A stretch of 64,000 nucleotides of DNA from Brachypodium distachyon (Eukaryota > Streptophyta > Magnoliopsida > Poales > Poaceae). The stretch is from contig NC_016135.3 of the NCBI RefSeq assembly GCF_000005505.3, positions 18,012,613-18,076,612 on the forward strand, in the 5' to 3' direction. The position numbers and the translations under genes are program-made. Shown here piece by piece: positions 40,205 to 50,509 of this stretch. Position 1 is the first letter of the stretch. Every line of letters starts with the position of its first letter. Under the pieces are notes generated by a model that did not search any database, was not told where the DNA came from, and saw nothing but the letters and a program-made list of their open reading frames with translations.

Positions 40205-40894
40205 GTGTACGTTAGAAAGTGTGCATACCGATCGATGATGCTATGTGGATGTACCGCGATACAGAATAATCTAGCACCGCTCAATCTCCGGTTAGTTAGC
40301 AAGCATTTCAGCTTTGTAATTGAGACGCTAAGAACTTCTAACAAGCATCTTGAGATCGAGTAAGTTCTTAGAATTTCAGCGTTGTAATTTAGGAAGTTCT
40401 TGGTGTCAAGTGTCCAGTTTTATAATTGAGGGAAGTGCACTGGGGTAAGAGACCTCTAAACTTAAGTGCTAGACTCTGCGTGTCAAGAAAATGTTCTTGA
40501 ATCCTCAAGAACTTGCCTGGGGATTTTGGTTACTCGATCCTATTTTCTTATGTAAGCCCAATTAACACCGTACCACTGAATAGATATATAATCAGAACCA
40601 GAAGTCCAATGGAGGCAGACGGTCAGAGAGTCATCTGGTCACGTACGGACTGGCGTTGCTGAATACTATCATCCACCCCCAAACTTCCTACTCCCGCAAG
40701 CACTTGTTGCTGGGTGCCAGATAGGATCATAGGAGTATCAAACTAAACAACAACGATGGGCTAAACCGAAGCACGATATTTACTCCGTCAAGGACGACAG
40801 ACACACGCTTGCTGCTTGCAGTTGCAGGCCACGCACGCACGAGATACAACATTCGAATGCAATCAGTCTTGATCCCGTTGTTTGGTCGCACGCA
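40205..40894. other. Spacer between LINE and SDR remnant
   Basis: At 40.30-40.41 kb a phrase ('catttcagctttgtaattgag') recurs about 80 bp further on in altered form. No gene was seen. The 5' end of the LINE may lie in the first part. Confidence 0.4.
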
Positions 40895-41309
40895 TCACAG
40901 CTTGGAGTAGAGCTGCGGGGTGCACCGCTTGAAGAAGGTGCCGGTGGGGAGCTCGCCGGGCGGGAGCAGCGCGAGCCGGGCCCCGACGTCGGCCACCTCC
41001 TCGGCGGTGCGCTTGCCCCAGCCCTTGGTCATGTCGGTGCGCGTGAACCTGGGGCAGAAGCAGTTGGCGCTCACGCGCTCCCCGCGCTCCCGGAGGCGCC
41101 ACGCTAGGACCCGCGTGTAGGCGTTGAGGGCCAGCTTGGACACCGAGTACCGCCCACGTCCCGTCCGTCCACACCTTGGGCCACCCGTGCTCCGCCCACG
41201 TCCCGTCCTTCACCTGCGCCAGGAACTGCGACACCATGCCTTCGATCTTGGCCTCCGTCAGCGTCTCCTCGTCCTGGAGCAGCCTCATCAACGACAGGTT
41301 GCTCACCTT
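40895..41309 (-). pseudogene. Short-chain dehydrogenase/reductase, last exon, broken
   Basis: The fragment reads from an AG acceptor at 41310 as KVSNLSLMRLLQDEETLTEA, then GMVSQFLAQVKDGTWAEHGW and PKVWTD. It shifts frame and resumes as YSVSKLALNAYTRVLAWRL with the catalytic YxxxK motif, ending CTPQLYSKL and a stop. This is the C-terminal half of plant SDRs of the salutaridine reductase/neomenthol dehydrogenase type, NADPH-dependent carbonyl reductases. The shift comes from 13 extra bases at 41150-41162, which copy a nearby word. The Rossmann-fold exons are missing upstream, where a Helitron end begins at 41372. It cannot make an enzyme. Confidence 0.85.
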
Positions 41310-41371
41310 CTGCAAATAATCCCTCATATATATCGTACACAGTGATTGCAATCTTGCGTCATTTTTAACAA

Positions 41372-44091
41372 CTAGCGGGGTGGCCCGCTCAGATTGAGCG
41401 GCTTGATTTCTGTTGTGAAATGATATTTTTTATGTACTAGAGATGCTACGGGAAAAAAAATATAGATGAAAGTAATTATGTTCATACAAAAGAATCAAAT
41501 TGTCAAGATTATATAGTAACAAGACTTCATGTTCTCTCTCTTCGAGCCTAGGGTATGCTACTAACTTTTAGACACGATTGACAAATGTAAGAAGCCTTCA
41601 TTAATCGTGTTATCTCTCTCAGGCCTCAGATTGCTACTAATTTGTTATATAGCCGTTGACACAACTGAAAGCCTTCATCACGTAGTTCAGCTACTTCAAA
41701 GGTTCCAAAAGATATTGCTCCTGCGAGTTGTTAGATGATGCGGGTATTGGAACAATCACCCGTATGGATTGCCTTGTATGTCGTTACCGCTTGTGCCATC
41801 TGCATGACCTATCAAAGCATGAAGGAAATCTGTGACATTACTGTATCATTACATTTAACCAACTATTTACGAACATATTTCTAACCTGAAATAGAAGAGT
41901 ACAAATTATTTCATCACCGCATCGTCATCCATCAAGTTAGTAACATTCTTCAGAAATATAACAAATTTTATCTCAGTTTCCAGGGGTTGGCAATCAGGTT
42001 CTAATTCCAGGTTTCATATATGAACCAGAATTGTAGAAAATCTCACTCAAATTGCTGAAAGAAAAAGGAAAAACTACCAAGGGTGATCCCCATTAAAAAA
42101 ATCCCCATAAGCCATATACTCAACAACTTGAATTGGAAAAAAAGAGAGTAAATTCTCTCATATGCAGATTCCATTATTCCAATTAATGACGCCTCTTAAC
42201 TGTTTACACTGAATAGAACATTAACTATTTTTAGGGCGAATGGAAGTATGACTAAACTAACCGAAGAGATAACATTATGCGTATATCTATGCATACAGAG
42301 AAAATTAACAAATGAAACTATGATCAGATTGTAGTAATAAAAAAAGACGTGTACAAAGAAATGACTCATGGGAGTAAAAAAATTACATGCTAACAGAGGG
42401 TAGTGTATGGTGTGTCTACTATGCATACCTTGACCATAGTTTCGCAGGTAAATTAAGAAGAGCATATATCTCAACCATACCAAGCTGCTTGAGTACACCA
42501 TATCCACCGGTATAGGTGGCCTCTGTCCAGTTTTCTTACCACTTCTGCATGTATTTACAGCTAGTTACATTCGCAATGATTTTATCCTAATTTCCAGGAG
42601 ATGTCTAGATTAACAAAATACACAATTTGAATTACTGTATATCGGTCCATAGTTCTCATTGTCAAACGAATGGGAGATGACTTCTTACATTTGCGAGCAA
42701 CATCTTCTGCCTGCATGTAATCAAATATCTGCAAAAAGAAAGAAAGACATGTAACCCCTTGTTACACTTGCCTTCACATGCCACACATCCAACCACAATA
42801 ACGAGAATTAGCTAGGACATTGTAGACTGATGAGCAAGGTGGATAAAAAGCCATAAGATACATACCATTCTGCTAGTAGAAAGAAAAGTGTTGGAATAAT
42901 AGTGTGTTTTCTTGTTGTTTATGTATAAATATGAGAACAAAACCTGCTGTTTCCCTACAATCAACCTCATTGTCCAAAAATAACTATGAGCGGGATTCCA
43001 CCATAATGAGGCTACAAACAGTAGTATCAGTTTGGGTATGTCTAAAATCTCACGGACTGACGGTACCCCAACCCAAATACGTGAGCATATTCTCCAGGGC
43101 ATTAACACAAGCACATGAGATGCAACCGAGAATAGACTCTAAGAGCAAGGACAGGAGAAATACTGATTACCAGTCTCAAAATCAGAAGGGAAAAAGAGTG
43201 TCGTGTGAGCCCGTCTGGTTGCCATCGCCTTGCAGATTTCTGGGATTATCACCAGAAGGTGCCAACTGCCGGCTGGCCAATTTTTTTTTTCCAAAAACAA
43301 GCAGAAATTCATAGCTCATACACCGAGTTATCAAAATTGACCGACAGCCGAAGCAAATCAATGTCCATATACAACTTATAGTGGAACCTCATGGACTTTA
43401 CACTCATCCCAATTGCAGCAGTAGCCAATTAGGTTGGCCAGTCGGCAGCCGTCGGTGCCGCAGCTTGGACTTTGCAATAAGCGACCTCTCCGCGACAGCG
43501 CCGCGCGTGACTATCGTCGGGGATGCGAGGGTGGACGCGTGGTGCGGGGAAGAGACAAGGATGGGATGGGGGTAATGGTGACGCGAGGAAGCAGCGACCA
43601 GCGAGGCGGGGCGTCCTTGCCGGCATGGTACTCCACAGATGAGCCTCCGTGCCGGTGGCGTCCTCCGCAGATGAGGAGAAAGGAGAAGGGCAAGAACGCG
43701 AGACCTGATCTGTGGCGACCTCACTAAGAAAAAAAAGGCGCAAAGTGCGGGCTCGGAGCCAGTAGCGGATCCAGCCCTGGGACGGAGGGAGTTGAGGCCG
43801 GTCTGTGGCAGCGGCTTTGTACGACGAAGAAGAAAGTGGAAGGGAGGCGGCTCCGTGGGATCTGATTGCAGGGCAAGGTTGGACCCACATGTAAGTTGGG
43901 ATGGGGTGGCGATGTACCGCCACCACCAATTGCCTTATTTAGAAGAGTAAAGATGTATATTTTTGTTTTTCTGATAGTTTTATTTTGTATCCAATTTAGA
44001 TGTATTGTATTTGGAATTTCAATGATCTTTTGAAATAGTTGATTTGTTATGTTTTTTGGTAACCAAAATATATAGTTTTTGTTGATATAGA
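41372..44091 (-). mobile_element. Non-autonomous Helitron, 2.7 kb (candidate 5' end)
   Basis: The minus-strand 3' end is CTAG (41375-41372) followed by host T. Directly before it is a hairpin, GCGGGCCACCCCGC, as in Helitrons. The 5' end candidate reads TCTATATCAAC from 44091 and is preceded by host A at 44092. The body is AT-rich to 42.9 kb, then has a GC-rich patch (43.43-43.93 kb) that may be captured host DNA. I recognise no protein in it. The 3' end is strong; the 5' end is tentative. Confidence 0.6.
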
Positions 44092-44176
44092 TCCTCTTAA
44101 TGAATATTACGAATTCTTAGACCGGTTTAAATACATACTAACACATTATATTGTAGATCAGATATATAGTCATTAC

Positions 44177-44740
44177 GGGGGTGTTTGGTTTCACTGATGC
44201 CCTCAGCCTGTCCCGCAGGGGAGATACAGCAGCACGCCTGCAGGCATCCACGGTGCAAACCGTGCTTGCAGCCCAGTTTTTTGGGAATACCCAAGCTGCA
44301 GCCGGATGGGAGGAGAGAAGCGGCCGGCGGCCAGCGCCGGAGGACGGGAGGAGAAGGACTGGACTAGGAAACAACGGGCGGCAACGCCCTCAGACGACGG
44401 CGACCACGGGGGGCAGCTCTCCCGGACGAGCGGCGGTCCCAGGCGACGACGACGTGTGCAGGAGATCCCGGACGACGGCCGCGCGGGAAGAAATTAGGAG
44501 GGGAAAAGGCGGCGCGGAGAGGAATCAGTGGAGGCGGCGGCGATTGAAGCAGAGGGAGGAGGTCGAGGAAGAAAACCAACGAGGAAGACGCCCCTGCAGC
44601 CAAAAGACGCCCGGATACTGGCTGGGAGGCCTATTTTTGCACGCGGGCTGCAATGGCAGGTGCAGGCCCAGGAAGCCAAACGGGCGAAAAACTGCATGAC
44701 GGGTGCAGGCCCAATGTGGGGCAGGACACCAAACGCGCCC
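44177..44740. mobile_element. PIF/Harbinger-like MITE, 564 bp
   Basis: The ends are GGGGGTGTTTGG and CCAAACGCGCCC, an imperfect inverted pair. A 3-bp direct repeat TAC sits on both sides (44174-44176 and 44741-44743). Three-base duplications with GGG...TTTGG ends fit PIF/Harbinger. The GC-rich interior has overlapping frames on both strands but no transposase. Confidence 0.7.
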
Positions 44741-45319
44741 TACATATTTTAGCACGAGAGGTCTATTTTATTAACACTGTGTGCATATAAAAGTGTGGAG
44801 CTTGTACGGGTAACATGTGTTTTTTGTTACATTTCAACTTCTATTTTATGGAATTCTTTATTTTTTTTGATTTGTTTAAATTCATAACATATTAGTATAG
44901 TGTAGATTAAGTAGTCACCACATGTTTTACCAAGAGATTAGGCCGCGTGCTGGCGTCCAATACAGTCCGGCTACGGTGGTACGCTTGGCTATGGTTGAAA
45001 CATATTTTATATGTATCCCACGTGTTCCTTAAATATTTGATTTACCTATATAAATTGATAATCAGTTCTTCTCTTCGTTCTTCACCTAGCGTTGCTGCGC
45101 TAGCCTCCGTCTCTGCCTTTTTGATTCTTGTCATCATCCGGCGGCTCCTGCCTCCTAGCCTCCCTTCACGGTCGGTGACGCCTTTCGCCCTTTCGCCCAT
45201 CAGTCGCCGCCTACTGTTGCAAAGATAATTTAAGAAGTTTTCTTTTAGGCTTCAATCACAGATATATAATTTTGTTAATCCTTAATTATTAGTTTTAACA
45301 GATAAATTTCATAAGCATT
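44741..45319. other. Host DNA left of the Gypsy element
   Basis: AT-rich with one CT-rich patch near 45.06-45.2 kb. No gene was recognised. Confidence 0.4.
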
Positions 45320-45528
45320 TGTCGTAGCCCGGCTAGTCCTGCCAGTCTTCGATCAGAGATTCTCTCGTTGCCTTCCGGGGTAACCCCCGCAGCCCGGCTA
45401 GTCCTGTCAGGCTGGTGACTTCCCGGGCGGCTCGTGCGGCGCTGCCCAAGGTGCTGCCCTTGCGGGGGGCAAGTGAGGCGACCCACGCGTTAAGCAACGG
45501 TGGTACCCCGGGTGCCACTGGTGCGACA
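45320..45528 (-). repeat. 3' LTR of the Gypsy element, shortened
   Basis: It begins TGTCGTAGCCCGGCTAG and ends GTGGTGCGACA-like (plus strand), so both LTR edges are kept. It matches the other LTR over its last 175 bp at about 90%. At 209 bp against 864 bp, about 650 bp of the interior is missing. Confidence 0.75.
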
Positions 45529-45542
45529 GTAGCCCCCGGGCG
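45529..45542 (-). other. Polypurine tract of the Gypsy element
   Basis: The minus strand reads CGCCCGGGGGCTAC directly before the 3' LTR start TGTCGCACC. This G-rich form is usual for these elements and primes plus-strand DNA synthesis. Confidence 0.65.
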
Positions 45543-45822
45543 TGGGCTGGCAATGCCTGTTCCCGGGCGAACTCACCCTTGGTCGGTTGCCAGGCGACGC
45601 CCTTATCCGACGCGTGGGTCCCGAGTCGTTTCAGGTTCCCGTTTATGCGTTACTCTAAGGACTCCGCCGTTGCGAGCAGAGTGGTGGGGGCGAGATTTCC
45701 GCCCTAACCTCCCCTTAATCACGGGTGGTTAAGGCCACGTCCCGCATTCCCCCTCTTTAAGCGTAGTTATCCCCAGCGCACCCGTAGGGTGCGGATGCGA
45801 CCGTTGCTCAGCGCTGGGGTGC

Positions 45823-45829
45823 TATAAAA
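45823..45829 (+). promoter_or_regulatory. TATA box of the antisense gene
   Basis: TATAAAA lies in a GC-rich context 107 bp upstream of the plus-strand ATG at 45936, a normal distance for a short leader. This supports separate antisense transcription of this part of the Gypsy element. Confidence 0.6.
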
Positions 45830-45935
45830 CCCCACCGCTGCGCTGAGGAGCAAACACTTAGCCCCCGAGTTCATCTTCCTCATCCCAATTCCTGCTTGCG
45901 CTCCTGAATCCTGCTAATCGCCGCCCACATTCCCC

Positions 45936-48900
45936 ATGGCGCCCACGGCTCCCAAGAGAGGGAAGGGTTCCAGAGGCTCTGCAGTTGACAAGGGCGAGAA
46001 GGCTCCCAAGAAGCCCTTCTCGGAGAAGGACCAGAAGAATCGGGAGATGAGGTCCACGCGGGCCTTCTTCAAGCCCGGCTACAACGGCGAGGGGGTCGAC
46101 AAGACCCGGCACACCGTCGCCAGCTCGTTCAACGAGTACGGTGAGACGCTCATCTTCCCCGCCGGCGGCGACCACCAAGACAACGACTTCCGAGTGTTTT
46201 ATCCTTGCCGGGTTCGTACCTCCGTACTCCCTCTTCGTCCATGCCCTCATGACGGCGTACCAGCTGAAGGTTGCGCAGGTCCACCCCACTTCCCTCTTCC
46301 TTCTCGCCGTCTTCCAATTCCTCTGTGAGGGATTTGTTGGGGTGATGCCATCGGTGGCGTTGTTCCGCCACTACTTCTACCCGCGCGTCGACCAGTCGGG
46401 GGCGATGTCGTCAGGGGTCTTGTTTCGCGCCCGCAACAAGATGAAGTCGGAGTTCATCGTGCAGAGCGAGAAGAAGATCGAGAAGTAGTGGCGCGGGAGC
46501 TGGTATTGGGTTCACGTGGATGAGCCCGACGAGTTCATCCATGCGCCCACCAAGTTGCCGGCGAGTAGCGGCAGCTGGCGGGACCGCTATAGCCGCGACG
46601 CGGAACTCCTCCACATCATCCAGAAGATCAAGGCCCTGCGGCTAGCGGGGCTCACCGATCTGGATGTGGCACGCACCTACATCAGCCGGCTAGTGGAGGA
46701 CTGATGTCCGATCCCCCGGTCCCAGCCCCGAAGCCTCCGCCACCCGCAGCCCGCGGGAAGCAAGTGGCCGAGGAGAGCGAGGGAGGATCGGATTCCAGCG
46801 GGCCCGGCGACGAGTCCTCTGGCGACGAGGCCGGCGGCGTTGCCGGGGCCCGGATGGTCCTCCCCGAGGCGGAGGGTGAGGACGAGGACGACGTGCCGCT
46901 GGTGCGGCGACCAAGAGCGCCGGCGGCAGCGGCCACCTCTGCAACGGCCGCAGGCGCCTCGACATCTTCCGCAGCAACCGGGTCTGCGACAACTTCATGA
47001 GGGTCCGCGGTCCCGCCCAAGCGGGGGATCTTCCCCGGCTACTCTCTGAAGCTCAACCCCCCAAGGTAAGTTGACGTCCTTCCTCCCCCTCTATTTACAA
47101 GTTTGTGCTTGCCTTCATTCCTTCACTTCTTTGTTGACGCCTTGCAGGGATAGCATTCCGGTCGGAGCCGGCAAGAGGGGGAGAAACGACACCGCCCCTG
47201 CCGCACCAAGCAAGAAGCCGCGCACCCGGGCCAGTGTCAGTGTCAGTCAGACCGGCACGAGGGCCAGCAGCGCCGCCACCACGTCTGCCGCCGACCCGGT
47301 CCCAAAGGAGGAGGAGCCCGCAGCAGGTACCGACTCCTCTCCTGACTCCATCATACAAGCTCCTTCTGCAGGTTGATCCTTAACCGTGTGTTCATCTTGG
47401 CTTGCAGGCGAAACCCAGCCTGCAGGGGACAGTCCGGCAGCAGAAGCTGGGACGAAGGGGGACAAGCCTCCCCCCACAAGCACGGCGACCCCGCAAGGTA
47501 ATCACCCAGAACTCCCTTGCGCTCGTCGCCGGGTACTCCATCATAGCTTAAGATACTCATTCTTGTTCTCGTCGCAGGTCCCGATGCGCCCACCACAGGG
47601 GCGGATGACACCGTGATCAACCTCACCTCTGACGTCGAGGACGCAGAGCTGAGGGACGAGCCGGAGATGGGTCCCGCGCCAAGCCCCGCCGCCCCAGAGA
47701 TAACAGTGGCGGCGCCCTGCGTTGTTACCGGAGCGGGGCTCAGCGGCGCGCCGCCGGCCTTGCTGGCCGGAGGCATGGGTCCCGCGGCCGCTCAGTAGGA
47801 GACAATTCCTGCCGAGGGCGAGGCCCCTCCACCAGACCCGCAACCGACAGGCGCGGGTGTGAAGGAAGGCGTGGTCGGGGAGCAGCAGGCGGCTCCCCCG
47901 CAAGGGGACGGTGCCCCTCCCGGCCAAACCATGGCAGCGGGGGTCTCGTCCTCGTCCGCCGCCACCTCCAGCCCGAACTTCGGCATCCTTGTCGGGGTGA
48001 CTTGGGACCCGATCACCTGGGACCCAAGCATCTACGATTAGGGGCACCAGTTTCTTGACGCCATCAAGGAGCAGCAACTGGCGTTCGTCACCTCGTTCAA
48101 CAAGGTGAGGGAACACCACGAGCTCACGAAGGGTCAGCTGGGCGAAGTGCGGCGAGAAGTCGAGAAGGAGCGGCAGGAGCTCTCCCGGCTACGGGAGGAG
48201 ACCCGGCTTGCTCGGCAGGCCAGGGATGAGGACGCAACGCTGGTCGTCCCCGAGGCAGAGCTCCACCGGCAACTGGAGGCCCAACGTGCCGAGCACCAGC
48301 AAGTGCTGGACTCGCTGGCCACGGCGCGGGAGGAGGCCAACAAGGAGCATGAGGAGGTGCTTGCAGCAGCCCAAGCTCGCCTCAACGAGAAGAGTGAGCT
48401 GGTCAGCAGCTAATCTTGCCAACTACAGGCGCTGTGCACGAAGCTGGAGGAGTAGGCCAAGGCCGTGGAGGACTCGGCAGCGGCGTCGGCGTGGCGAGAG
48501 AAGGAGCGCAATTCCGCGAAGGAAAAGAGCGCCCATCTCGAGTCCAAATTGTCCACCGCCCGAGGCGAGCTCGTAAAGATGGGTGAGGACAATGTGGCCA
48601 AGGCCAAGGAGATCGTGTGGCTCGTAGAACTCCTCCGCAAGGCTAGGCATGCGGTGGTGTTGGCGTGCAGCAACCACGACAAGCTGGCGGAGCAGCGGCA
48701 GGGAGGGACCGAGAAGCTGTATGACATCGCCCGGGCCGTACACGAGCTGCAGGCTGCCAAGGTGGACGGCACGGACGTCAGCACCCTGATCCCGTTCTTC
48801 TCCGACATGGTGCGGAAGCTCAGGGCACTGTTCGTGTGGATCTCCAAGTTCTGCAATGGGGAGATAGTGTCGTGTGCCAGGGAGATCGCCGAGACGATCC

Positions 48901-49085
48901 TCCCTTGGGTGCATTACCACCACCCCGACTTCCCCTTCGCGACGCTGTTGGACGCGTGGTCGGATAGCGAGGACGGCCCCTCCCACACCAGGGCAGTAGG
49001 CCGGTTCATCGACAAAGTGGTGGATCGGATGCAGAGGAAGCTAGAGCCAGAGCCGGAGCCCCCAGCGGAAGACCCTGGCAACTAG
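45936..49085 (+). pseudogene. Antisense gene of the Gypsy element (Transposase_28 / 'gypsy type transposon' family)
   Basis: It starts MAPTAPKRGKGSRGSAVDKG and continues with MRSTRAFFKPGYNGEGVDKT. A one-base shift near 46190 moves it to the frame holding GFVPPYSLFVHALMTAYQL and FLCEGFVGVMPSVALFRHYF, the core of the family named 'putative gypsy type transposon'. A stop lies at 46486. Downstream are low-complexity Ala/Glu/Pro stretches broken by introns or stops. A long coiled coil follows (LGEVRREVEKERQELSRLRE at 48.15 kb, then 48465-49085) and ends EPEPEPPAEDPGN. The function of such antisense proteins is unknown. It is on the opposite strand from gag-pol. Frameshift and stop codons mark it as decayed, although splicing could skip some of them. 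Confidence 0.75.
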
Positions 49086-50509
49086 TCGTCGCAGTCCCCT
49101 GCTAGTCCTTGTTTTTTGTTTCTCCTTTTGCTTCCTGCAAGCGTCGTGCTTGGCGCCGTTGAACAATGATGGTTTTATTAGTCCATGTAATCATTCGCTA
49201 CTTTTAGAAGTTTCATTTTCTGGTTCTACTTGGTTCTTGTTCCTGAGATTGACTCGCGGGGTGGATCTTCTTGTCCCCGTGTGTTACGCTTTGTGCTGCC
49301 GGGGACCCGTCCGCTACCCACTTAACCAGACCAGGGACTCGGAACGGACCCGCAGTGCCAACCTGGGGCGTAACAGCGGCGGGCCACTCCGCTTGCGGGT
49401 TAGCTACTCCCAAGCATGCGCCTACAGGACGGACCCACAGGCCGCATGAGGAGCGCACTCCCCCCGCAAGCGTCCTTCTAACACTCCAGCCACACGCAAG
49501 ACTCGACCCATGCCAACGAGCCAGTGTTGGGATCAGAAAGCTCGGCGCCTAGGATAGTGCACTTAGCTGTCTGCTCTCATGTCGAACGTGTCAGCTCCGG
49601 ACTCGGAGGGCCTGCTGGAGGGATGCGGCAAGGGCGCTATGGCAGTGTACCCATCGGTGCTAAGCACGGATGGCATGCACCACCACAGCGTCTCTGCGAC
49701 AACCCTCGCCTTGGAACCATCCGCTGGGGGGATGCGGGAGGGCCGCGATGGCAGTGCACACATCAGCGCAAAGCACTGATGTCATGCACCACCATCGCAC
49801 CTCTGCAGCAGCCCTCGCCTTGGAAACGCCTGGTGGAGTGACGCGACAGGGACACGATGGAGGGAACACCCCCGGCGCTTGTGCGCGGGGGAATGCACCA
49901 CCACGCTCCTCTACTACGTCACTCGCTACCTTCTTAGCCTTGCTCTGAGTCGCTTCATGGCCACCATGCCCTTTTATAGGCACGGTGGAGGATCCTGCCA
50001 CCGCGCGCGCCTAGCCACCGCGGCACACGTGGCGGCACCCTCCTGCGGTAAGAACCTTGGAGCGGTCGCCATGCACCAGTGGCTCCCCGCCAGATGACAC
50101 GGCCCGTGAGTACTCCACGAGCATCACCGTGTGCCCGATCCCTATCCTTATCCTGAATGTCAGATTCTTACCAAGCCCGAGATGCTGCAAAATTTTTCGA
50201 AGTGCACGAAAAAACAGAACAGCACAGACAACCCTCCTGCCTCCTAGCCCCCGGGCACAGAAGGGTCGATACCAAACTTGGGTGTGAGCACTCTTTCATT
50301 CCCAAGACGCAGCCACTGCGTGGTGCACGTTGCGGGGAACCCAGCAACGGCACGACCCCGTGCCGGAGTGATCCGGCAACGGGATTTTTGTTTTTGAGGC
50401 TCCGGGAGTCCCTTGCTCACACCCAAGGATGGAAAGAGCCTTCTGTGCACCTAGAGCAGGGGACAGAAGAAAGAACATGCAATAATCGAGACAACTTGAT
50501 CCATAGAAA
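49086..50509. other. Noncoding part of the Gypsy element between antisense gene and integrase
   Basis: GC-rich, with a tandem repeat at 49.59-49.90 kb. The two transcription units converge here, so both 3' ends should lie in this stretch. No protein family was recognised. Confidence 0.5.
49590..49900. repeat. Tandem repeat, unit about 109 bp, nearly three copies
   Basis: 'ggatgcgg' at 49621 and 49730 and the related 'gacgcgac' at 49840 are each 109 bp apart. Flanking words such as 'gcatgcaccaccac' and 'ccctcgccttggaa' recur with the same period. The third copy is diverged. Confidence 0.75.

Noticed and set aside
34388..40250. Target-site duplication of the LINE
   Set aside because: The word 'gatgct' near 34.385 and 40.238 kb is too short and the surroundings do not match, so no duplication is claimed.
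40863..41351. A 162-codon frame across the dehydrogenase remnant taken as one protein
   Set aside because: Its second half is the shifted frame after the 13-bp insertion; the true SDR C-terminus with YSVSK is in the other frame.
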